Part shown: positions 57,098-64,000 of the stretch, in pieces
How the letters are laid out: every line of letters starts with the position of its first letter
Numbering within the stretch: position 1 is the stretch's first letter
Assembly: GCA_026225945.1 (NCBI GenBank)
Contig: JAMJFZ010000711.1
Coordinates: 1,116,001 to 1,180,000, forward strand
Source of the DNA: Cricetomys ansorgei
Taxonomy: Eukaryota; Chordata; Mammalia; Rodentia; Nesomyidae
DNA length: 64,000 nt
Direction: 5' to 3'
Position numbers and translations under genes: made by a program
The notes under the pieces: model-generated
Seen by the model: only the letters and a program-made list of their open reading frames with translations
Told to the model about the DNA's origin: nothing
The model's database searches: none

Positions 57098-57641
57098 TGA
57101 AGAGGCCACCACAGCCTCCACAACTCCAGACAGACTGCTAACCCTTCCACAGAATCCCCCCAATCCCTTAGTGCCCCCCTGGTCATCCTCTCACCAAATC
57201 TCCCTCTCCTCCTTGTCACCTCCTTGCCCCTCCCCTCGACTAAAGCAGGAGCTCCCTGCTTAGATCAGAGGCCAACCCAGCCTCTATAACACCAGGTAGG
57301 TTATCCACAGAATCCTCCACTCTCTTCATACCCTCCCTCCCTTTCTGTGATTCTCCCTCCCCTCCTTGCTGCCACCTTGTTCCACCTTACAGCACAATAG
57401 AACCTCCTGTTGGACCAGAGGCTAAACCAGCCTCCAGAACTCCAGGGGAGACTCAATGAACAACTAAGAGCCCATACTTACTCAACCCCCACCCACCAAC
57501 TCCAGTGGAAACCCCAATCCTACTATAAGCCATACTGATCAGAAGACCAGAAAAGAAACAGAACCCAGGGAACAAAATTCTTACCCAGTACAGAAAAACT
57601 CAGGAATTTGGCACCTAAAACTATAATCACCCAAAGCACAG
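57098..57641 (+). mobile_element. L1 5' UTR with promoter monomers
   Basis: Three successive starts of a shared unit, 'agaggc(c/t)a(c/a)(c/a)(c/a)cagcctc', lie at 57101, 57267 and 57417. They give two full monomers of 166 and 150 bases and a partial third before the non-monomeric leader. Shared blocks include 'ccacagaatcc' and 'ctccctc(t/c)cctccttg'. Tandem monomers carry the promoter in muroid L1s, so this copy is close to complete at its 5' end, unlike the other L1s in the window. Confidence 0.75.
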
Positions 57642-58339
57642 ATGCCTAAATGCCATGATAAGAACAGTATCAAGGATAACCAGGGCAATATGTTACCACC
57701 AGAACCCAACCATCCTAGTACAACAAGCTCTGAACATGCTGATACATCAAAAGCAGAAGAAAAATACTTTCAAACCAACTTTATGAAGATAATAGAGATT
57801 GTTAAAGAAGAAACGAATAAATCTCTCAAAGAAATCAATGATAAGATGTTGCTTATACCCATCCATGGGACCCTTCAATTGAAGGGGTAGAGTTGGCCCG
57901 GAGCCAAGACACACAGGCTCCAGGAGTCAGGTGAGTGGCAAAAGGTAGACTCAGTTTATTACAAGGGGGGGTGGAGGAAGAAAGCCTATTATACCCACCA
58001 CCTGGCCCAGTGTCCCGTTGGCTGCCAGACTGCAGCTGCTGCTCCCTGGGAGTGTCTGTGTAGTTCTGTCTCTGGGCACGCCTGGGCAGGTCCATGCAGG
58101 TCTCAGGTCTTGTTCTGTCCAATGGCAGGTCCAGGTTTCTCCTACAATAAGACAAAAAAACAATAGAAGGAATTGAGGAAATTCATCAAAGAAACATAGG
58201 AAAACACAAACAATTAGAAAAAAATGAATAAATCCCTTAAAGAAAGCTGGGGGGGCGGGGAACAAGCAAACAGCTGAAGCAAATTAACAAAACTGTTCAA
58301 GATCTGAAAATGGAAATAAAAGCCACAAAGAACACGCAA
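57642..58339 (+). pseudogene. L1 ORF1 N-terminal part, split by a solo LTR
   Basis: The ATG at 57642 opens a frame (Met-Pro-Lys-Cys-His) whose later part, with 'KSLKEIND', is Lys/Glu-rich like the ORF1p N-terminal and coiled-coil region. The frame is broken at 57846 by a 300-bp LTR. ORF1-like text resumes at 58153 ('gaggaaattcatcaaagaaa', 'ctgttcaagatctgaaaatg') with stops and a G-run, and ends at about 58339. The RNA-recognition and C-terminal domains are missing. Confidence 0.75.
57847..58146 (-). mobile_element. Solo LTR of 300 bp, ERVK-type, nested in L1 ORF1
   Basis: The minus strand starts TGTAGGAGAAACC and ends ATAAGCAACA. Perfect 6-bp target duplication ATAAGA at 57841-57846 and 58147-58152. 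On the minus strand a TATAAT-like box (near 57990) is followed by AATAAA (57955-57960). The antisense frames at 57853-58265 (100 and 104 codons) lie in this LTR and are not genes. Confidence 0.95.
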
Positions 58340-59860
58340 ACAAGTTAAAAGACTTGTATGACAAAAACATCAAATCTTTGAATAAAGAAATTGAAGAAGA
58401 TCTCAGAAGAGAGAAAGATCTCCCAAGCTCCTGAATTAGTAGAATTAACATAGTCAAAATGGCCATTTAACCAAAAGTAATCTTACAGATTCTACACAAT
58501 CCTTATCAAAATCCCAATGTGATTCTTTACAGACCTTGAAAAGACAATACTCAATTACTTATGGAAAAATAAAAAACCCAGGATAGCTAAGATAATCCTG
58601 AAAAATAAAAGAACTATCAGATGTATTACTATTCCTGTTTTCAAGATGTACTACAGGGTTATAGTGATTAAAAACCACAAGGTATTGATATAAAATCAGA
58701 CATGTTGATCAATGGAACAAAATAGAAGATGCAGACAAAAATCCACACAATTATGGATACCGGATCTTCGATAAAGAAATCAGAAATATAAAAGAAAGCA
58801 TCTTTAACAAATGGTGCTGTCTAATTGGATATCCTAATGTGGAAGAATGCAAATAGATATATATTTATCATCCTGCCAGAAACTCATGTCCAACTGGATC
58901 AAAGACCTCAACAAAAACCAGTTACACTGAACCTGTTAGAAGAGAAAGTGGGGGATAGCCTTGAACACATTGGCACAGGAGATAACTTCCTGAACAGAAC
59001 ATCGATAGCTTAGGCACTAAGATCAATGATTAATTAATGGGACTTCATGAAGCTGAAAATGTTTTGTAAGGCAAAGGACACTGTCAATAAGACAAACCAG
59101 CAGTGTACAAGATGTGAAAACATTTTCACCAATTCCACTTCTGATAAAGGGCTAATATCCAAAATATATAAAGAACTCAAGAAACTAGACACCAACAAAA
59201 CAAATAATCCTATTAAAAATGGGGTATAGAGCTAACAAAGAATTCTCCAATGAGGAATCTCAAATGGCTGAAACACTTAAAGAAATGTTCAGCATCCTTA
59301 GCCATCCCGGAAATGCAAATTAAAACTACTCTAAGATTCCATCTTATTCCTGTTAGAAAGGCTAGGATCATAATACAAATTACAGCTCATTCTGGTGAGG
59401 TTGTGGAGCAAGGGGAACACTTCTTTATTGCTGGTGGGAATGCAAACTTGTCCAGTCACTATGGAAATCAATATGGCAATTCCTCAGGAAACTGGAAATC
59501 AAACCTACCTCAAGACCCAGCTATACAACTCATGGGCATATACCCAAAGGACATCCCATCCTACGACAAAGATACTTGTTCAACTATGTTCATAGCGGCT
59601 TTATTAATAACAGCCCAGAAATTGGAAACAACCTAGATGTCCCTCAACTGAGGAATAAATAATAAAATTGTGGTATCTTTACACAATGGAGTATTACTCA
59701 GCTATGTAAAAAAAAAAAAAATGACTTCATGAATTTTGCAGGCAAATGGGTGGCACTGGAAAAAAAAAACAAAAAAACAAAACAGTCATCTTAAGTGAGA
59801 TCACCCAGTCCCAGAAAGGGAAACATGGTATGTACTCACCTATATGTGGATATTAATGCT
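58340..59860 (+). pseudogene. L1 ORF2 C-terminal part, many stops
   Basis: Begins at the segment after the reverse transcriptase: 'cttgtatgacaaaaacatca', 'agaaattgaagaagatctca' and 'aacatagtcaaaatggccat'. It runs through 'cacaaggtattgatataaaa', 'ggaaatgcaaattaaaacta' and 'ctggtgggaatgcaaacttg' to the end of ORF2. Endonuclease and reverse transcriptase domains are absent. Frames of 60-128 codons within it are remnants broken by stops and frameshifts. Confidence 0.85.
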
Positions 59861-60704
59861 TAAGCAAAGGACAAAGGTGCTGCAATCCACAGACCCAGAG
59901 AGACTATGCAGCAAGTGGAGCCTCAGTTGGGACAAACTCCCTGGTAAAAGAGAAATAGAACAGATGATGCAGGTGTGATGGGGAAGGATGGGAAGGAGAA
60001 CAGAAGGGACCAGGTGGGGGTAAGAGGGATGGAGCAAGAAAATAGAGAGAGACAACTGAAATTGGAGGACATTTAGAGGATTCAGGCGACCTAGAGCAGT
60101 GGAAACTCATTAGAATCTATGAAGGAGACCCTGGTGAGGACCTCTAGCAATGGGGAATGGGGAGCTTGAACAGGCCATCATCTCCTGTAACCAGATAAGG
60201 TTCCCCAGTGGTGATACTAGGTCACCATCATAGACACAAAACCTTCAACGTGTAACCTATCCTCCCTACAAGATCCACTGGGAAAATGGAAGGGCAGAAC
60301 CCCATGCCAAAGGAGGGAGCCCAAGCCTGATACTTACACCTGATACTGCAGGCAGGACAGAAACTAAAACCAAGAGATGATTTCTAATGATATCCTGTTC
60401 TACTCAAAGATATGTGCCTAGCTCAATCTTCATCAAAGAGGCTTTATCAGGTAGCTGATGGGAGCAGATGCAGAGGCCTAGAGCCAAAAGTCTTGCGGAG
60501 CTGGGGAATCCTGCAGAAGAGGGGGAGGGGGATTGCAGGGACCAGAGGGGTAGAAGACACCAGGAGAACAAGCCCCTAGGAGTCAAGTCATCAGCACTAT
60601 TAGGGACCTGTAGACCCTGGAATGGCAGACTAGGAACCTACAGGGTCCCTTAGATCTATCTTGTGATTCTCTGACTTGGTGTTTTTGTGGAGTTCCTACA
60701 GACT

Positions 60705-60760
<56 letters not shown>

Positions 60761-61053
60761 GGGGGGTGGTCATCACTGACCCTATTGCCTGCCCTGAGGA
60801 CCCTTTTTCTCCTGCTGGATGGCCTAGTCCACCCTTGATGGATTAGTGCCCAGACTTGTTCCATCTTGCTGTGCCCTGTTTGCACAATAACCCTGGGGGG
60901 ATTGCTCATATCTGTGGACAGCAATGAGAGGCTAGATACAGGACAGAGGAGAAATAGAGGGAGCTGGGAGGAGCAAGGGGAAGGGAGTGGGGGGGCGTGA
61001 GATGTATTATACAAGAGAAGAAAAATAAATAAATTTAAAATAAATAAATAAAA
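59861..61053 (+). mobile_element. L1 3' UTR with (TG)n tract and A-rich tail
   Basis: Non-coding 3' region after ORF2: G-rich stretches ('gggaaggatgggaaggag', 'gaagagggggagggggattg'), a (TG)26 microsatellite at 60709-60760, and a final A-rich tail with AATAAATAAATTT near 61023-61053. No gene is seen. The His-Thr antisense frame is an artefact of the repeat. Confidence 0.8.
60709..60760. repeat. (TG)n microsatellite
   Basis: About 26 uninterrupted TG units inside the L1 3' UTR. Confidence 0.97.
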
Positions 61054-61079
61054 CTGTGAATATAATGGGGCACATTATA

Positions 61080-61405
61080 TTCCCTAAATGAAGAGCTAGA
61101 AGCAATCAATGACTGCTGAGAGAGGTGGAAGTAGTCTTCCCCAGTAATGAGGACCCTAAATGATTATATAGTCCTAATTGTTCAGTCCTGAAGTATATAC
61201 ATATGAGCAAAAAGAAACAGGTTCAGCAGGTTGTACTTATATTTTTATTTTCATTTGTATGTAACAACAATAATTAAAGAATAAGAGGCCATGAGTTTGA
61301 AAGGGAGTGGCAGGGCAATACAGAAGGGTTTGGTGGGAGGAAGAGGATGGGGAAAGTGTTGTAATGATACATTAATTAAACAAAAAAATTTAATTATACA
61401 TGCCA
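61080..61405 (+). mobile_element. Second L1 3' end, plus orientation
   Basis: 'gaagagctagaagcaatcaa', 'tgactgctgagagaggtgga', 'agtagtcttccccagtaatg', 'agaggccatgagtttgaaag' and 'gggtttggtgggaggaagag', then an A-rich tail. It is from a different 3' UTR position or subfamily than the preceding L1, so it is a separate, older insertion. Confidence 0.8.
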
Positions 61406-61419
61406 AAAAGAGTTTTGGT

Positions 61420-61655
61420 GGATTAGAGAGATGGCTTAGCTGCTAAAAATACTTGCTTCTCTTGCAGAAGACTTGGGTTTGATTCCAAGCATAATATGAA
61501 CTGGGTGACTGCTCACAACTGTCTGTAACATCAGTTCCAGGAAATCTCAAACTCTGTTATGGCCTGTGCAGATACCTGGAATATACAAGGTGCACATAAT
61601 GCAGGCAAAGCATTTATCCATATAAAATAATAAATAATAATATTATTCTTAAAAA
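61420..61655 (+). mobile_element. B3-type SINE
   Basis: 'gattagagagatggcttagc', 'ttgcagaagacttgggtttg', 'ctgtctgtaacatcagttcc' and 'tgcacataatgcaggcaaag', then an AATAAT tail. Nearly full length with pol III box region present. Confidence 0.85.
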
Positions 61656-62730
61656 GAAGATGGATTGGAAACTCTATAGCAAATGTGATGTGCATTAATA
61701 AACGAGGAAGAAAAATATCACAGGATGGTAAATAAAAATTTAGCAGAGCCTGGAAGACTCCACCCCACACAGACACACCTGAGATGTCAAAAGAAGAGAT
61801 CAAAAACAATAAAAAAAAAAAACAACTATACAGAGGAAGACTCATCTGGAATATCTTTCAAAAAATAAGTTATAGAAAAGTGAAATAAAGTCCATACTTG
61901 GTAAATTCACTCAAACATTTATCCAACTAACAATTCAAAAGTACATTTTTTTATACTAAACTCCTTATAAGACAGCTGTGATACAGTGTTAAGGAGCAAA
62001 TTCTTTTTTCAATTAGGCAGGACCCAGGGTTAAGGGTTAAAGGAATGGTAAATAAAATAAATGCATAAATCCCTTTCACTGTGTGGTGTATGCTCTGTTC
62101 ATTTCTACATTCATTTTAAATTTGGTATTTGGGAAGTCGACATGCTGCTTTGAGACTGTTGACGCTTTGTGTTTCTAAGAAACAGAGTGCTACAAAATAG
62201 TTACTGTGAAGATCTAAGAGCTCAAGCTAAAATAAGAAAAAAATAGAGATAACTAAAAATATTTCACGTCCTCGTTTTTGAAGCCCTGAAGGTAAAAGTT
62301 AGCTTTTTGTAAAGAGTTCATGCTACGACTCAAGTGGAAAATAGTTCTCTCTTTTCCATAGTGTTCTGTGGAGAGCTTTAAATGAGCATGGAAAATGGGT
62401 TAGTTCTAATTAAATATATAGATACTGGAGACATGGCCTTTTACAAACTAAAAGTCTGCCATCTACTCTAGAGACTGCCATGAAACAAAATATGGAAGTA
62501 TCCTACTGTTATATATAACCTAGAGCCTGGCAACCAGCAATAATTCATGTAAAGTTGAATGTGTTTACAGAGTGAGCCCACTTTTATATGTATGAACTGT
62601 CACTTTTCAGTCACAGCGATGACATATTATACATGTGCTGAACATGGGCACAGTGCTTATCCTTTTATAATTCTCCCCCAACACACACACTAACCTCAGT
62701 CCCCTCCTTTTGCCTCCTATCTCTCTAAAA
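61656..62730. other. Unique sequence, no gene seen
   Basis: The 104-codon reverse frame at 61531-61845 overlaps the SINE and has no domain. Confidence 0.45.
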
Positions 62731-62731
62731 A

Positions 62732-62812
62732 CTTCTTATGTTAGCCCAGGCTAGCCTTGGGATTTGAACTGGAGTTCTTAATTCAAATGCCACCACACTA
62801 AGCCTAAGAATC
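62732..62812 (-). mobile_element. B1-like SINE fragment, reverse
   Basis: 'tagcccaggctagccttggg', 'atttgaactggagttcttaa' and 'ccaccacactaagcctaaga' are the complement of the right part of B1. Confidence 0.6.
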
Positions 62813-64000
62813 TGTGTTTTACCAAGTCAGTAAATCTTTTATTCTGTTGCTCTGTTTTCACAAACTCCAAATGTTCTTTCAGGTACTCATTCACTCTCAT
62901 CCATCTGCCCATCTACCTCTCCATCCACAAGTCTATTCAACCCTTGAATCTATTTTAAATTATATATTGAATTCTTCAGATAGACACATCCCTGTGAGAT
63001 CCAAAGGATATGGCTCTCTTCCATAGCATTTCCAGTTTAATAGGAGGAGGATGATGAAAAATAATTGGTTAGCTGAAAACCTATTTAATTATACAAGAAA
63101 ACACAAGCTACTGTGTACAGTCAGGAAGCACAAACCACAAAAGAGAATATAGTAAAGTCTATTAAGTTTGGAGGTGTAGGGGTGTGGCTATTTAAGAAAA
63201 TTGTGCCTGAATATCTCTCTCAGAATAATTAGGAGTTAGTCAAATGCAAAACAGAGGGGAGAGAGTTACGGGAGGCTCTTGAGATGAAGAGAGATGGATA
63301 AAGTTGAACTAGGTCTGAACATAGAAGAAAGTAAGGAAAGCTAGTGAAAGTCAAAAAAAGCAAGAGCCATAGGAGAGATTAAACACAGTATCTTGTAGCA
63401 CCTTCTAGAGAAAACACAATTATCCTTTTGTAGACATATATAAATATGTGTATCTCCAAGCTACCCTCCAGTTCCTAGTCAACACCCTCCATTTAGGTTC
63501 CAGTCCCTGTACTGCACCTTATGGGTGCCCCCTTCATCTAGGTTTCAAGACTAACACTTCCCCACTCTTACATAACACTTCCCATAACTCTGCTACCAGC
63601 CTCTCCTCTCAGCACAGACCCCTCCCATGGGTCTCATCTGATATTGTCATCTTGGATTATTTCATGGAGGAAAAAGGATAAACATAAAAGAGAGAATGAA
63701 GGTGAAAATAAGAGAAAGAAAGTTAAGTGACAAGGTAGAAACTGGAAAAAAAATAATGCAGGCCATTATGCAAGGTGAAGAAAGCATAGATATGGAAAAT
63801 GAAGTCATAAACTTAAAAAGACCGCAGTACCACACAGTTTGTTGTTCCCTAGGCCTGTCTGGCTCCATGCTTGAATCATCTGAAGGGCATTCTAATATTG
63901 AGTGTGTGTGTGTGTGTGACAGAGAGAGAGAGAGGAGAGGAAATGAATTTGAGAGAAAGCAGAAGGTACACTGTGAAGAATGGAGGGAGGAAGAGGAAGA
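62813..64000. other. Unique sequence; purine-rich at the end
   Basis: No gene recognised. A pyrimidine-rich stretch (63455-63620) is followed by an A/G-rich stretch (63665-63790) and a (GT)n(AG)n tract (63902-63940). Confidence 0.45.

Noticed and set aside
57853..58265. Antisense frames of 100 and 104 codons
   Set aside because: They lie in a reverse-oriented solo LTR nested in L1.
59250..59636. 128-codon frame that could look like a gene
   Set aside because: It is a surviving piece of L1 ORF2 C-terminus, with neighbouring pieces in other frames.

Overview
The window looks like intergenic or intronic nuclear DNA from a muroid rodent. The evidence is its interspersed repeats: B1 (7SL-derived), B2/B3 (tRNA-derived), B4/RSINE-type (ID+B1 fusion) and ID SINEs, a rodent URR1-type hAT transposon, Lx-like L1 3' UTRs and L1 5' UTR monomers, alongside older mammalian MIR, L2, L1M and MLT1 remnants. 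B1 copies with a 'cagagttacaa(t/c)agagaaa' variant and LTRs I do not recognise as standard house-mouse families make a non-Mus muroid (for example a cricetid) plausible. The species call is an inference from memory.

No intact host gene, coding exon, tRNA, rRNA or CRISPR array is supported. All open frames are short, and most fall in microsatellites, LTRs or L1 remnants. The coding relics that can be named are an endogenous-retrovirus gag start (6981-7076) and broken L1 ORF1/ORF2 pieces (57642-59860, plus old L1M pieces near 5.1-6.1 kb and 22-24 kb).

Layout. 1-5 kb: mostly unique, with a URR1 element, B3 SINEs, a (GGAA)n tract and a long imperfect inverted repeat (3112-3731). 5-6.1 kb: old L1. 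6.17-9.3 kb: remnant of a gammaretrovirus-like ERV with one LTR, primer-binding site, leader, splice donor and gag start, followed by a GC-rich unclassified stretch and a perfect 32-bp hairpin (9179-9252). 10.2-11.7 kb: Lx L1 and two LTR-like pieces. 11.8-15.4 kb: mostly unique, including a TAAT-rich candidate conserved noncoding element (about 14.5-14.77 kb). 15.4-24.8 kb: SINEs, Lx and L1M fragments. 24.8-38.9 kb: largely unique with isolated SINEs and LTRs. Its highlight is an L1 copy whose 5' part is inverted and whose inversion junction carries five perfect CCCTAA telomere units (31365-31394). 39-44 kb: B1s, Lx L1 with a nested solo LTR, a second solo LTR and MaLR-like repeats. 44-57 kb: mostly unique with scattered SINEs, a 494-bp solo LTR (50399-50892) and microsatellites. 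57.1-61.4 kb: an L1 with promoter monomers and ORF1, a nested solo LTR, an internal ORF1-to-ORF2 deletion and a 3' UTR, followed by another L1 3' end. 61.4-64 kb: a B3 SINE, then unique sequence.

Four solo LTRs were delimited exactly by TG...CA ends and perfect 6-bp target duplications, which fits ERVK-type integration. Several SINEs were delimited by their own target duplications. The most interesting objects are the telomere tract at the L1 inversion junction, the 3.1-3.7 kb inverted repeat, the perfect 9.2 kb hairpin and the internally deleted, monomer-bearing L1.
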